Notes under the pieces: model-generated
The model's input: only the letters and a program-made list of their open reading frames with translations
Database searches by the model: none
Told to the model about the DNA's origin: nothing
Assembly: GCA_029216955.1 (NCBI GenBank)
Contig: JANAVB010009598.1
Span: 25,639,641 to 25,703,640, forward strand
DNA from: Iris pallida
Lineage: Eukaryota > Streptophyta > Magnoliopsida > Asparagales > Iridaceae
DNA: 64,000 nt
Direction: 5' to 3'
Shown: piece by piece, positions 12,622-28,250 of the stretch
Numbering within the stretch: position 1 is the first letter of the stretch
How the letters are laid out: each line of letters starts with the position of its first letter
Program-made: the position numbers and the translations under genes

Positions 12622-12838
12622 CCTAAAGACAGATCAAAACAAAGAATCAATTACCGAGAAGGAAGCGATATAATCAAAAAAGGACAGTTCATTTCAAAAG
12701 AAGGCAATTAGCAGTAAGATTTAGAGAAGAGTTTTTCTAATGTGATTGAGTACCTTAACTTATATCCTATATCCTACTGCAGGCTGTAGCGATACTCTAA
12801 TTCGAATACTGCTACGAAATCGTACTAGTTGCGACTAG

Positions 12839-12855
12839 ACCTACATGGACCACCA
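12839..12855 (-). other. candidate primer-binding site of element A
   Basis: Minus strand TGGTGGTCCATGTAGGT, 9 nt inside the 5' LTR. Matches the F and B versions at 15 of 17 positions; the two differences are transitions. Confidence 0.5.
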
Positions 12856-12864
12856 CTAAAAACG

Positions 12865-14386
12865 TGTCACGACCCGCACCCAGTGTAAGGGCACGTGAAG
12901 TGGGTACGTCCAGCCTACGCCACATTATCGGCAGTAGAACACTGTCCTAGGTCACAACAACTAGCAATAACCATACCTGTACAATGATATACACTCCAAA
13001 AGGAGGACAATATAAAGGTACAACTCATTACCGCATCTAAGGTGGAATAAAGAGAATAGATGTAAAGATAAGATAAAAGAGTAATCTCCAACCAGCTACA
13101 AATGAGAGTAATATCTGAATATACAAACATCAACAATATCCAGGAACTAAAAGTACATGAAATAAGACAACTAATGGGAAACTAGTCTAGAGATCTAGTC
13201 TAGACAATAGGCAAGTCCTCAGCAACTGTAGGATCCTCTTGAGGGTCCAAGTCACCAGTGTCATCTAAGCCTGTGCCATAATATGTAGGACAGAACTCCT
13301 CCTCATCACCTATAATATTTTTAACAGTCTAATCCGGACGAAAACGAGCACAATACATCTCACGCAGTTCATATCTTCATAGGAAATATAAAGCATGTGA
13401 TAGGTTAAGATACATGAAATGCTGTAAGAAATAAACATGAAAAGAAAGAGAGAAAAATAATAAAAAAGTCTATCTATATATGATAATAGAGAACTGTAAG
13501 TGACTGTGTGATTTAGAGTACAAGATAGACATGTGAATAGCTTAATTTGCACATGATTATACTAAAGAGTTTGTACATGATTACACTATTTTAGAATTGT
13601 TCACATGACTATTTCTACTCCCCTATGCCCCAATCAATACATAAGGATCTAGATAGGTTATGTTATTGTACATGATAGTTTATACATGAAGCTCATGAGA
13701 TCATGAGAGTACATAAGAGCACATGAGTATACATGAATAATAAAAGTCCACAAAATACATGCTGTTCGTGAAAAGTAAATGACACGATGTATTCGATGCA
13801 CTCGAGGGTGATAACATCTCATGTAAAGATCCATATAGTACTAATCCATGATAATGTCGTGTCAGCATCAAGTAAATTAAACTATGACAAGAATATAATT
13901 CCTAACAAGTATGAAACAGTTATAGATTGTACTCGCCTGATATCCTGGCTGTCTGATGAGAATATGAGTCTAAGCTGGAGTATCTGAGTCCTATTTAGAG
14001 CAACACAGGTCACAACATGTCAAACATGAAATAAGAATATCCTACAATGCACTCTAAATAATTCTAGGTCCTTCTAGGTCAAAGTCAACCCTTGGTCAAC
14101 TCTGGTCAAACCTGGTCAACCATAAGTCAACTAGTCCGTTTACTAATTTTTAGGTCAAACACAATTTATCTAATCATTCTAAGGTCGTTTGAGTCGATTT
14201 GGATCAAGTTCGACTTAAAGTTGACTTTTGTCAATTTGGTCGACTTGATGGTCATCTCGGCCAATTTAGGCTCATGGGGTCAATCCTAATCTGGCACATT
14301 AACCTTAGACTATATCCTTTAGTAATAATAACATATATATATATATATATATACACACATTTATATTTAAATATTTATAATAGGAT
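12865..14386 (-). repeat. 5' LTR of element A, first segment
   Basis: Begins TGTCACGACCCGCACCC and aligns with 3834-5373. It stops at AGGAT (14382-14386), where element B is inserted. It lacks one short GTCAA repeat present in the 3' LTR (compare 14090-14110 with 5060-5100). Confidence 0.87.
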
Positions 14387-16756
14387 TGTCACGACCTGCA
14401 CCTGGTTTTTCGGATACGAGACGTGTCCAAGCCAGCCTACGCCGCAGAGTCGGCGGTAGAACGCTGTCAAGCCCGCAAGAAATGATGCTAAAAAAAATAA
14501 CATTTACTTCTCATTCACATTTCTGAATTTGTTACAACATTTACAATATTTATAATTAAAGGAAAATACAAGATTTTACAATTAATGAAATTGATACAAC
14601 TACTATCTATTTATAGGTTTTTGTCTGCAGGTACCCCCAAATCTCCCAAGCTAAGTGAAGCCACAACTAACCTGAAAAATGATGGTTTCCAGTCAGGAAT
14701 GGAACAAGTACACAAATCGACAGCAATACGAGAACACAATAGAATTAACAAGACACGAAAATAACATATAGAATTTGAAAGCTAGAAAGTAACTGATGAC
14801 ATGACAGGTGGTGAAGAAGACAAGGAAAAATAAATAAACGACAACTACCTATGTGGTATGAAATATTATTTTCAATATGTGAACGGCTATGGGGTAAATA
14901 TGGCACACTGCACGTGCTGTGTGCAGCTGCTATCATTCAAGATTAGACATATTGGGATAGTTCGGGGTAGTCCACATGTATACTAAGATATTTCTCTTCC
15001 CGACTACTCCGTGTGACGAGCGTGTCAACAAGCAGTAAGATATATGTATAGACATGAAATGAAAAGACTACTATGAATCGAAAAGCAATCAGAAAGTATA
15101 CTTGCCTGAGGTCCTTAGCTGGTGAAACCAATAATACCATACAACTCAATAAGCCACAATCAGTCAACACATGCAGAAATCTCCAGATGCTGAAATAAAT
15201 ATTACCAACGTTCTCAGAATAGTTAAATTAGCTAGGATTGTCTGTCCTTAAGTCCAATTCTGGACACAGGAGCAAAACAGTAATTTTGGGCCAAAACATT
15301 GTCCGCCGTTGGACCCGCTTTGCACCGAAAAGCGTGCCAAAGTCAACAGTCTCTAAAGTCGTCAAACTATATGTCAACAGGTCCGGTTTTCCGATACGAA
15401 CCCAGCCGTATGTCCAAAGTTGGATTTCGGCGGACCGTGCACAAAATCGCCCGTTGAGTCGGACCGTAGGGCTCGCAAAATGGCGTTCCGATTCAACTGT
15501 CTCAGAATCGGACCGAACTTGGCATACAGGACCAGAAAAATGATACGGTCCTGTTGGCATAAGTTTCGTCTCGATCTGACGAGCGTGCATAAAGTAATTG
15601 GATAATTTGCACAGAGGCCGATACGGTGAATTTCGACGGATACGCATCAAATTCGTCGCGCACACGCGACCAATTTGAATTTCGTCAAAGTCCACACGTC
15701 CACGAAGCCGTTATGCACCTTTCGATGCTTTCGGTTCGTGACCAAGTCGCCCGGTTTGGCGGGACGCACGTGGTATCGGAGCGTTTTATTAAAATTCTAT
15801 ATTTTCTAAAAACTATTTTTCCTAATTTTTAGCAATGAATAATTTCTTGTACAATCCCACAAAAACAATTCTATCAGTGGCGTTTCGATCCTGTATATGT
15901 TGTCTATGAATCTCTTCAAACAGAATCTCAAAATCGTGCATGGTTCGGAAGAAAACTGTCCGTGAACTAGGGTCGTTGGACTGGTTCTTCTGTCCTGTTT
16001 GGGACAGATTTTTGTCGAACTTTGGTTCGATTTATCGGCCAATATAACGCATATAAATTTGATCTACTTGAAGGGACGTAATCTTGTATAAGTTGGAGAC
16101 TTACCCGAGAAAACGGCTCGACGAATGGTCGACTGTGCGCGAATATTTCTCGCAACAAAATCGCACATCCGTTGCTACTGCTGCTGTTACGCGCGTGCGC
16201 GCGCGGCTGGTTCCAGCGCCTGGCCGGCCGGCGGCGATGGCCTGCGGCGGTGCGCAAAGGTCGGTATGGGGTCGCCAGGCTGGGGTCGACTGCTGGGTTA
16301 GGGTTTCCTCTTTCGTGTACGCGTATGTGTATATATATATATATATACCGAGAACGAAGGCTCGGGTCGGGGTTCGACGCTCGGTTCTGTGGTCACATCA
16401 GGGAAATCAATTCGGGGGTGGCCCGTGGGCTCAATGCTGGGCTCGGCCCTGGGTTTGCAGTGCTGGGATTTGGGATAGCTGTTTTAGTTTAATTCTTATT
16501 TGTTTTCTTTTTCTATTAATACTTATGTATATATCTAATTATGTATTTATATATATACACATATGTATACATGGCAATATATATTTATATATACACACAC
16601 CCACATATTATATCATACATTTATATATACGTACACATGTTTATATATATATTTATATATATTCAAACACATTTATACATTTATGTATTTATATATAAAT
16701 ACACCTACACTCATATACATATATATATACTTTATATATATATACACATACATTTA

Positions 16757-17140
<384 letters not shown>

Positions 17141-17887
17141 GACTATAGAAATATTCATATATACTTCTACAATGGATATATACAATACTCATATAATATT
17201 CTTGGACCATTAAATATATATAGGTACCCATTTGTATATATATTTACCACAAAATTATATATTAACATATTTTCTAACTTATAGTAATATTGCAATCATA
17301 CGATATTTTCCATGCAAATTACTCATGTGCAAATATTAATCCCGTGCTTATAAATCCTATTTGTCCGCAGAAAATATACATTTATTCTAATAACGAATAT
17401 GAAATTATTAAACTCATTGTGAATAACATATACAATATAATAATTCTTTATAACAAAAATAATACTTATTTGAACGATTAAAATAGATTACGAAGTGTAT
17501 ATCTACATGGACATCGTTGCATGGGATTGGGCTTGGTACGGGTCTAGTCCGGGCTGGTTTAGTACAACCGGATCTCCTAATGTCAATTAATATTAATAAT
17601 AAATAATTAAACTATTTATAATGGTCATGTCATAACTTAGCCTGGTTTTCCTAGTTGGGGCATCACTATGGCTCGGCCTTCCTTGGCATGGCTAATACAC
17701 TAGTCAAAGCACGTCACTGCACTATCCGTGCCATGATTTCTAATTACCTTGTACTCAATCCTAACAATGACTAAAATCATCTACCGTAATAATAAACTAA
17801 ATAATTATTTATAATAATCTAAAATCACCATTTAAATAAAATAAATAAAATAAAAAATATTTCAAAATTTTGGAGAGGGAAGTTACA

Positions 17888-20800
17888 AATCTACCCACCT
17901 TAAAAATAATTTTGTCCTCGAAATTTTAATTCATAACTATTCCTTACAATCCAAGGTCTAACTATCACCTTAATCTCCTCAAATTTAATTTCTCAAAATT
18001 ATTCTATGACCTTCTCTAGCCATTTTATAACTCTGAATACTTGGGAACTTCTACACACCTTTGGTCACACTACTCCTCAAAACACGGTCACTATACTCCT
18101 CAAATTTAATTTCTCAAAATTATTCTATGACCTTCTCTAGCCATTTTATAACTCTGAATACTTGAGAACTTCTACCAACCTTTGGTCACACTACTCCTCA
18201 AAACACGGTAACTAAAGTCTTATGATCTTCTAACTAGTTGCTAACAATCCTACCAACAATATCTAGGCATATGGTATCTATAACCCTCTCGTATCTATCA
18301 AGCAACCCAAAATTTATCAAGCAACAAACTTACACAAGTAGCTAAGAAATATTGATAAACTCTAATAAGCATGACTATTCGTCGCTCCGAAGTAGGGAGG
18401 ACAGGAAGATACGACAGAATAATCAGAAGCAACTGTGAAGTTTCAAGAGCAGTGGAGAGTATCCAATGTTACAGATAGAAAGGGAGTTTATGAACCACTG
18501 CCTTATTTGCTATTTTGGGCTACTCTAGTTCAGTCACTTGCTACGTCGAAGAGCCCTTCGTTACTTAGAGTGGCCTGCAATCCATGCAATATAGAAATTC
18601 TGTTCCCGAAATTCTAAACAAGGTTTCACAATAGAACAGAATTTGAGAAATTAAGGTTGTAATATTTTCCGTGGTTATTTAAACACACGAGCAAAGATTA
18701 TGAATACAATACAAGACCGTATCACGACTTCCAAGTAGATGGGATAAAGTTTACGAACGGATTCACATTCTGAGGGCTGGAGATTATATAATAGATACAG
18801 GGGCCGATTTTAAATAGTTCAGTTCTATAGTCCAAATATGGTGATATGCATGGATGGGTGTTACTGGGTCTTAATGGGTTCTCTATTCGGACATCTCTCA
18901 CTGGTTGGGTGAACCTGGGATTTCAATCTATATTGACCGAATAAGATCCCGAGGTAGAACTATTTCTACTAGGTTAGGGTATTCAAGAATAGGTTTCTAT
19001 CCAAGGGTTGAGCTAGTTGTCCGTCAAGTTGGTTAGCTAGGTCCCTCAAGCCCAAAATGCACCTTCAGTGACTTTTGTGTTTAAGTAGCACATGAGGCCT
19101 CAATTGGGTGGCACACTAGTGACATGTGCGTAGTGGGCTTCGAGTAAATCACAACCATATATTGGGTCGAAGGAATTAAGTCGAAGGTTAAGCTCTAGTG
19201 GAAGTCGAAAAGTATACTGGTATTATGGTAATGGTTATAGCTAGTCCTTTTAACCTAAAAGTCATACCATAAAAATAGGGTACAAGGGATGGGTTTGAGT
19301 GAGACATGATATATCTAGATGAAGGTGGACTCGTCTAAATCTTGCATGTAAAGTTTGTTGGAAGGTCACAGCTGGTCTCGTGCTCCGAATATTAATGGCA
19401 TGGCCGGGGACACAAATGATCTAAATGGAATATGGGAGTCTACGGGGCACCAATTATCATCCTAGTGGAAATTATCCTAATCAATCGGTAATCCTCGTAT
19501 ATCCTAAATTTTAGAAGGCCTACAGTCTACCCATCTTAGAAATAAGGTTAAAAGAATTTCAAAGTCTGAATATTGTACCTCGACTCCTGCTAATAAAGAA
19601 TAAGGCACGACGTATGGGATACGGTATATATAAGTCAAGTCAAGGGTCGTTCCTTACTAAATGGAAAACGAGTGTGTAATATGACACATGGTTGATAAAA
19701 AAATAGAATGATCTACCCGTCCATAGTGTACAAGAGTTATCGACGGGGTAACCAGCTCTAAGGCACATCGTATAAAAAGGGTTCCTAACAACTAGGTCGT
19801 AAATTTCTATGTGTGTCAAACCTGCCAGATTATCGTCACAAGGGTTCTAGTTGAAGCAAGCTTCAACAAATAATTAGAGGCTCACAATATTTGGCCTCTG
19901 GAGAATAGGTAGTCTCCTAGGTTGGCATTTGGTCAAGGAAAAGATCCTAATCATTCTCGGACTCCAATGACTAAAAGATTTCAAGATAGTAGGTTTAGTT
20001 TCGAAGGGAGGACGAGTAACTCAAGGCAAGGTTCCAGTCACAGGGCTGGCCGATGGTAGCTACACTTGCGTATACAACTATCATAGCCATGGGAATACTC
20101 TGTATCTATCTATCAATTATGAGCTTTCGTTTTTCTAATCAGTGAAAGACAAAAACAATAAAGTGTTCAAGAGAGATGTCACTGAATACAATTACGTGAT
20201 TCAAAGGCGAATGTATTATTTCAAGAGGGATTGTCAAGGCAGTCGTGGATGAGATCCTAGATACCTCTATATCCTATTCCACGTAGTATAATTAAATGAA
20301 GAGCGAACCAAATGCATCATGGTTGATCAGACCGTAATACACTGATTCTGATTAGACAATATGTTAGCGGGCGTCCCCAATAAACATATGTCTTGAATCA
20401 AGCTCGATAAAAGAGTAAGCGTGCAAAAACTAGGCTGTAATAGCAGCATTGGTCAAGATAGTCAAAATATAAGTAGGCGAAATTTTGGAAAGGCACAAGT
20501 AATTCGAGTTTTGGGAAAATCAAAACCTTACGTGGTGTTATTGCTTATATAGGCATCCTACTATCTTCTATCCATAAGGCCTTGGTCGACTAATGGGTTA
20601 TGGACTTCTGAATTCTATATTCTAATTAAACCTATTAGTGTCAGTCAATTACCTCGTCGATAGATCACAATGATCACATAATACGAGGTAGGGAGACATG
20701 CTACAGAACTTCTACTAGTATTGGCTTTGGATCTTAGAGGGCATACATGGTACTTTTTCTATCCTCTATAATATCCTAAACTTGTAATCACGTCTGAAGT

Positions 20801-21804
20801 CATTTTACCGAGAATTATACCTTGCCCGTATACTCTGATTGTGGTAGACTATTGGTTCCGTGATTCAGATGTGATAAGCTATCAGGTACTCTACTCTATA
20901 TTGACACGAGGGTATCTAAGATCTAAAGAGGTCAACGAGAACATAGTTTTAACAATGTTCCATAGACTATGATTCTTCGGAATGATTTCAATTTTGTGGG
21001 TTGTGCCTTACCAGTGCGCTGCTGGCTGCAGTGAACCCACACTCTCCGCTTTCAGGTAATTGGCGACAGTGTGCTGCTGTCTAGTCATCGCAGTCGTTAA
21101 AAATGCTCCAACTATAATCCTAAGTACGTCAAGGAGTTGCCAGGGATTCAAACTTTAGTTGACTATGGTAGAAAGCGTAAACACCTGCCTATAAGTCTCA
21201 ATCCTTAAAGTAAAAGATTGAACGGGGAGGAAATAACTGACGACAGGGAAAATAAGAACATCCTAACATTTATTTCATATATATATTTATCAAATGTTTG
21301 AGGGGAGGACTTTGAATCCAATCTGACTTGAGATTCGCATATGAATAACATGATCAAAAATTACAAAACAATTTCTTACAGCAAAATGAAATTTAAAACT
21401 AAGCAATTCCAACTTATGATATAAGATTTACATCTAATAAAGCAAATGAAAATTAAACAGTTCATCAAGATCAAAGCCTTAATTCTAGGTAAGCCTAACT
21501 AATCAAGTGAATAATAGACTAACATTGAAGCATATCGTCGTATCAAAAGCAATAATGTATCTTAGTAAGCTATTCGAATTCAATAATTCCTTATCTAAAT
21601 TGTATGGCCAATCTGACAACCATAACTACCCAACGGTTAATCTGGACAGGGAATCCTAGTCCTAGTCATTCTCTTAAATCATTTCAACCCTATTGTGAAT
21701 GAGCATTCCTAGTCGCAGGCTCGCAATGGTACGACTAACTTAAGTACCATCATGAGTTCGCAATCTTTTGTGAAAACTGACCTGCATGGGCCACCACAAA
21801 AACT
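17888..21804 (-). other. non-coding interior of element B
   Basis: 3.9 kb. The left edge on the minus strand is a polypurine tract (AAGGTGGGTAGATT) and the right edge is the candidate primer site TGGTGGCCCATGCAGGT (21796-21780). No frame longer than ~65 codons and no retroviral motif was found. It holds a 121-bp tandem duplication at 17975-18216. Otherwise I see nothing interpretable. Confidence 0.75.
17975..18216. repeat. 121-bp tandem duplication
   Basis: The block beginning CTCCTCAAATTTAATTTCTC at 17975 repeats at 18096 with only a few mismatches (for example GGGAAC versus GAGAAC), indicating a recent duplication in B's interior. Confidence 0.9.
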
Positions 21805-23732
21805 TGACACGACCCGCACCCGGTTTTTTGGATACGAGACGTGTCCAAGCCAGCCTACGCTGTAGAGTCGGCGGTAGAACGCTGTCAAGCCCGCAAGAAA
21901 TGATGATAAAAAAATAACATTTACTGCTCATTCATATTTCTAAATTTGTTACAACATTTACAATATTTATAATTAAAGGAAAATAAAAGATTTTACAATT
22001 AATGAAATTGATACAACTACTATCTATTTCTAGGTTTCTGTCTGCAGGTACTCCCGAATCTCCCAAGCTAAGTGAAACCACAGCTAAACTGAAAAATGAT
22101 GGTTTCCAGTCAGGAATGTAACAAGTACACAAACCGATGGCAATATGAGAACACAATAGAATTAACAAGACATGAAAATAACATATGGAATTTGAAAGCT
22201 AGAAAGTAACTGATGACAAGACAGGTGACGAAGAAGACAAGGAAAAATAAATAAAAGACAACTACCTTTGTCGTGTTTAATATCATTTTCAACATGTGAA
22301 CGACTAGGGGGTAAATACGGCACACTGCACGTGTCGTGTGCAGCTGCTATCATTCAAGATTAGACATATTGGGATAGTTCTGGGTAGTCCACATGTATAC
22401 TAAGATATTTCCCCTCCCGACTACTCCGTGTGACGAGCGTGTCAACAAGCAGCAAGATATATGTATAGACATGAAATGAAAAGACTACTATGAATCGAAA
22501 AGCAATCAGAAAGTGCACTTGCCTGAGGTCCTTAGCTGGTGAAACCAATAATACCATACCACTCAATAAGCCACAATCAGTCAACACATGCAAAAGTCTC
22601 CAGATGCTAAAATAAATATTACCAATGTTCTCAGAATAGTCAAATTAGCTAGGATTGCCTATCCTTAAGTCCAATTCTGGACAAAGCGGCAAAACGATAA
22701 TTTTGGGCCAAAATGGTGTCTGCTGTTGGACCCGCTTTGCAGCAAAAAGCGTGCCAAAGTTAACGGTTTCTAAAGTCATCAAATTATATGTCAACAGGTC
22801 CGGTTTTCCGATATAAACCCAACCGTATGTCCAAAGTTGGATTTCGGCGGGCCGTGCACAAAATTACCAGTTGAGTCGGACCGTGGGGCCCGCAAAACGG
22901 CGTTCCGATTCAACTGTCTCAGAATCGGACCAAACTTGGCATACAGGACCAGAAAAATTATACGGTCCTGTTGGCAAAAGTTTTGTCTCGATCTGACGAG
23001 CGTGCACAAAGTAATTGGAGAATTTGTACAGAGGCCGATACGATGAATTTTGACGGATACGCATCACATTCGTCACGCACACGCGACCAATTTGAATTCC
23101 GTCAAAGCCCACACGTCCACGAAGCCGTTACGCACCTTTCGATGCATTTGGTTCGCGACCAAGTCGCCCGGTTTGACAGGACACACGTGGTATAGGAACG
23201 TTTTATTAAAATTCTATATTTTATAAAAACTATTTTTCCTGATTTTTAGCAATGAATAATTTCTTGTACAATCACACAAAAACAATTCTATCATTGGTGT
23301 TTCGATCCTGTATATGTTGTCTATGAATCTTTTCAAACAGAATCTCGAAATTGTGCATGGGTTGGGAGAAAAGTGTCCGTGAACTAGGGTCGTTGGACTG
23401 GTTCTTCTGTCCTGTTTGGGACAGATTTTTGTCGAACTTTGGTTCGATTTCTCGTCCAATATAATGCATATAAATTCGATCTACTTGAAGGGAAGTGATT
23501 TTGTATAAGTTGGGGACTTACCCGAGAAAATGGCATGGCGAATGGTCGACTGTGCGCGGAGATTTCTCGCAACGAAATTGCACATCTGTTGCTACTGCTG
23601 CTGTTACGCGCATGCGTGCGCGGCTGGTTCCAGCGCCTGGCCGGCCGGCAACGACGGACCGCGGAGGTCGGGATGGGGTCGCCAGGCTGGGGTCGACTGC
23701 TGGGTTAGGGTTTCCTCTTTCGTGTACGCGTA

Positions 23733-23806
<74 letters not shown>

Positions 23807-24116
23807 GAGAACGAAAACGAAGGCTCGGGTCGGGGTTCGACGCTCGGTTCTGTGGTCACAGTAGGGAAATCAAATCGGGGGTGGCCCGTGGGCTCAATGC
23901 TGGGCTCGGCCCTGGGTTTGCAGTGCTGGGATTTGGGATAGCTGTTTTAGTTTAATTCTTATTTGTTTTCTTTTTCTATTAATACTTATGTATATATCTA
24001 ATTATGTATTTATATATATACACATATGTATACATGGCAATATATATTTATATATACACACACCCACATAATATATCATACATTTATATAAACATACACA
24101 TGTTTATATATATATA

Positions 24117-24182
<66 letters not shown>

Positions 24183-24188
24183 AAAAAA

Positions 24189-24270
<82 letters not shown>

Positions 24271-24368
24271 AAAAAATATATATATATTATATATATAAAA
24301 AAATATATATATTATATATAATATAATATATATATTTTTTTATATATATATAATATATATATATTTTT

Positions 24369-24446
<78 letters not shown>

Positions 24447-25181
24447 GAATATAGAAATATTCATATATACCTCTACAATGGATATATACAATACTCATAT
24501 AATATTCTTGGACCATTAAATATATATAGGTACCCATTTGTATATATATTTACCACAAAATTATATATTAACATATTTTCTAACTTATAGTAATATTGCA
24601 ATCATACGATATTTTCTATGCAAATTACTCATGTGCAAATATTAATCCCGTGCTTGTAAATCCTATTTGTCCGCAGAAAATATACATTTATTCTAATAAC
24701 GAATATGAAATTATTAAACTCATAGTGAATAACATACAATATAATAATTCTTTATAATAAAATAATACTTATTTGAACGATTAAAATAGATTACGAAGTA
24801 TATATCTACATGGACATCATTGCATGGGCTTGGGCTTGGTACAGGTCTAGTCCAGGCTGGATTGGTACAACCGGGTCTCCTAATGTCAATTAATATTAAA
24901 TAAATAATTAAACTATTTATAATGGTCATATCACAACTTAGCCTGGTTTTCCTAGTTAGGCATCACTATGGCTCGGCCTTTCTTAGCATGGCTAATACAC
25001 TAGTCAAAGCACGTCACTGTACTATCTGTGCCATGATTTCTAATCACCTTGTACTCAATTCCTAACAATGACTAAAATCATCTACCGTAATAATAAACTA
25101 AATAATTATTTATAATAATCTAAAATCACCATTTAAATAAAATAAATAAAAAAATTTAAAATTTCGGGGAGGGAAGCTACA
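21805..25181 (-). repeat. 5' LTR of element B
   Basis: From TGACACGACCCGCACCC (terminal TGTCAC changed to TGACAC) to GGGAAGCTACA, followed by the target duplication AGGAT. It contains very long (TA)n tracts at 23747-23805 and 24105-24440, the latter with a palindromic A7/T7-bearing centre near 24250-24370. Confidence 0.85.
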
Positions 25182-25227
25182 AGGATATATATAATAATGA
25201 TAATATTTTCGAAGAGAATATTTTTTT

Positions 25228-25495
25228 GGAAGGTGAATGGCCATTCACTTTGCTTTTAACACCGCGAATGGACGGAGAATGGCCATTCCCTTTACTTTTA
25301 ATACGACAAATGGACGGAGAATGGCCATTCTCTTTGCTTTTAACACGAAGAATGGTCATTCTCTTTGCTTTTAACACGAAGAATGGTCATTCTCAAGGAG
25401 AATGGCCATTCTTCGTTCCTTTAACATGGAGAATGGCCATTCACCGTTCTTTGAAAATGGAGAATGGACACTCTCTGTGCTTTTAACAAAGTATG
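25228..25495. repeat. palindromic GAATG/CATTC cluster 1
   Basis: Repeats of GAATGGCCATTC and variants, about every 40 bp, separated by CTTTGCTTTTAACACG-like spacers. Lies 3' of the transposon-protein gene at 26476-28126. Confidence 0.9.
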
Positions 25496-26475
25496 GTACA
25501 TTTAGGACTGCAAATGTTCAAGTATCTCATATTTTTTCACCAAATATTTACAGTATTTTTAATATCATTTACCAAAGTATATTTATTTAATATTAAATCA
25601 TGTTCAAGAAAATCTGAATATCATTTTATCAAGCTTCCACTGTATGGCTGCACAAAATTTCTTACGAGTGTTTGAATATAATTAACCTACTATCCAAGAT
25701 AATTTTTCTTACATTACATTATGCATTACACTGGCATCGAATTCATACTGATGGCATTGATGTACTGATGGCAATAACAAAGGATGAACCGGCAGGATTA
25801 TAATTTTGCTTCAGCAATAACAAGGGATGAACATGCAGGATTACAATTTTGTTTCAGCAATAACAAGGGATGAACAGATAGGATTACATTATGCATTAAA
25901 CTAGCATCGAATTCATACTGATGGCATCGATGTAATATTTTTTACAGAAAGCAAAACACATTAAAATCAAATAAAGTTTTAGTGATCCCAGGAATGCATC
26001 TGTAATAAGGCCATCTGTAAACCCTAGGAATGCACCCAGGACTCATAAAATCTGTAAAGGACATCTGCAAATCAAAGGAATATACCAAAATATCAATATC
26101 ATCTGTGAAGGCCAACTGCAAATCAAATAAACGCTTCAACCAAAAAATTATAATCAAATTAAGTATACTTCATTCCAAGTCCAATAAACTGCATAATCCA
26201 AGTTACAATAATCTGCCCAATCCACGTTAGTAATTCAACATAGAACCTGCATAATTTGTAATACAATAATCCAAATAAATATCAGACCTACTATAAATTT
26301 AAGACCATATTATATTTTCCAAACAAATTACGAACTATGCACTTAGTACAAGCAAAAAGTTTAGTCTTACAATATTTCAAAAATAAAATTTAGTTACACC
26401 GCCAAGACCGACAAATATTCAGAACCATATTACAATTCAAATATTACTTCTAAATTTAAATAAAAGCTTCAAAAC
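25496..26475. other. AT-rich non-coding stretch
   Basis: No coding or RNA feature recognised. Short diverged direct repeats containing GCAATAACAAGGGATGAAC occur at 25770-25880. Confidence 0.6.
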
Positions 26476-28126
26476 TCAAAAGATGAATCTTCATGGCCAT
26501 CTTCATCTTCATCTTCATCTTTTTTTCTTCTTCTTCTTCCTGAAAATATCCTTCACCTACACCTTGAGGGACGGAAAAAAATTATAGTCAGTATGGACTC
26601 ACTGTATACGTAGAAATGACATCCAGTAACATAAATAGAAGTATCAAAGTTATGGCTAACATTAAAGTGTCAATGTGCACAATTTGTATTTTTACATAAG
26701 AGTTTGGGCTAGCCCCATTTACCTTCTTTACGAGGGAAGGAAAATCTTATTCTTGGTCAGCAAATTCAACCTCTATCTGGTTAATCTTATCCAGAATCAA
26801 TTTTTGGTTGTCGGATATAGTCTTCATCTCTTTGAAGACATTCTCAAAGTTTGCAGTAACAAAATTGTATAGATCATCAATCCTGTCCTTAGTGTTTTTG
26901 ATTCCATACGTTGATGGTTTTCCATATGTTGATGGTTTGCTTACAGCTGCTGCGCATTTTTCAAACATTCGAGTGAACGTTAGTTTTCTCATGGGGCCTT
27001 TGTTTTTAATATAAACACCCCCTGCTAAGCTTGGAACATAATGTTTACTAGCCATCGAGCATACAAATCCTCCGAAAGGGAGAGTTGTCCTTGCAGTTGG
27101 TTTTTTTACGAGATGCATCATTCTACTGCACATATAGGAACCTATATCCACCCTTTTTTTCTTCCCCATAAAATAAAGAAATTTTACTCTCTCGGGATGG
27201 ATGAAAAACTCATGTCCAGTAGGTTGAGTGTTTGAGATACGTAGGCATATAACAATTTATACAAAGTTTTAAACTGATCTTTGTATACATTTTGAGAGGT
27301 CATGGCACCCACTGATACACCTGTAATCTCATGAATTGTATCCCTCATGGAAACATTATCAATATATTTCATATCAAACTCAAGAACTGGATCAAATCCA
27401 TAAAGTTCGTTGATGACAGCCGCATTTATCCTAATCAGTTTCCCTCTCAGAAATACTAGTTGTTGATCCTCTTCTTTTACTTTAATTTTAGCCGAAAGAT
27501 TTGAGTAAAATTCTCTTACTATTGTTTGGTGTATTTTTTTAAGACAGGATTTGTTCAGTTTCTCCAATTGATAGAATTTTAATATATCCAGGAAAGCTTC
27601 ATCTTCGATATCATCCATCTTAATTGATCTTTCAGGCATAACAGCCTTTTCTTGAAATATTTATTGTAAATCTTCTTAGATTTAGAGTCTTTAAATTTTT
27701 TTACCTTCTCTCCATCCTGGAACTTATTTGATGATTGCTCTTCCTCTTCATTTTCCTCTTGTGATGAGGATTCAAAATCCTCAGAGTACGCTGATGACTC
27801 TGTATCCATTGCCACCTTAGCCTTCACTTGAGTACGCCTTCGATCTTCATAAGTTGAGTCTTCCGACGACTCTTTATAGAAGATAGATTTTTCGGTCTTT
27901 GTCGAGCAATGAGTTTTTTAGCCTTTTTTGCAGGTGGCTTGGCTGCCGTCTCCGCTTTCATCATCGCTGCTGCAGTCGCTGCTTCCGCCTCTACCCTTTC
28001 GACCTATGCCCTAGCGACCATAAGCTTAGTTTTCGCCGTCCTTGCAAGTTTTGCCCTTCGGGCCTATATCGCATCCCTTTGTGGATTCTTCCCCTTCGGA
28101 GAAGGTCGTTGTTTCTTCTGTGGCAT
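26476..28126 (-). pseudogene. putative plant transposon protein (PF20167-like), broken
   Basis: Resembles the 'putative plant transposon protein' domain proteins spread through plant genomes; their biochemical role is not known to me. The start chosen is the ATG at 28126 (MPQKKQRPSPKGK), with an Ala/Lys-rich N-terminus and two in-frame TAGs (AI-stop-ARR, RA-stop-VER). After frame changes comes an acidic Ser/Glu stretch (27827-27700). The core from 27639 reads TIVREFYSNLSAKIKV, VFLRGKLIRINAAVINELYG and, after a shift near 27180, MGKKKRVDIGSYMCSRMMHL with LPFGGFVCSMA. A helical coiled-coil-like tail (27000-26747) ends at a TAA. A further acidic piece (EEEEE, then DEDEDEDGHED) at 26560-26476 may be a last exon. 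Palindromic clusters flank it on both sides. Confidence 0.68.
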
Positions 28127-28250
28127 TTTGATTAGAAGAGGGTTTGGGAGAGGGTTTGGGAGAACGAAGTGGGTTTGAGAGAGGAAGAGGGAAAATTCGA
28201 CCGTCTTTATATGACCTTCGGAAGTGGAAAAAATTAGAATAGTTTTGTGT

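Noticed and set aside
15228..15695. 155-residue minus-strand frame and overlapping plus-strand frames
   Set aside because: They lie in B's LTR, are not kept intact in the other LTR copy (22640-23110) and match no family.
25228..25495. CRISPR-like array
   Set aside because: The repeats are palindromic, very short, irregularly spaced and in a plant genome; spacers are themselves similar.
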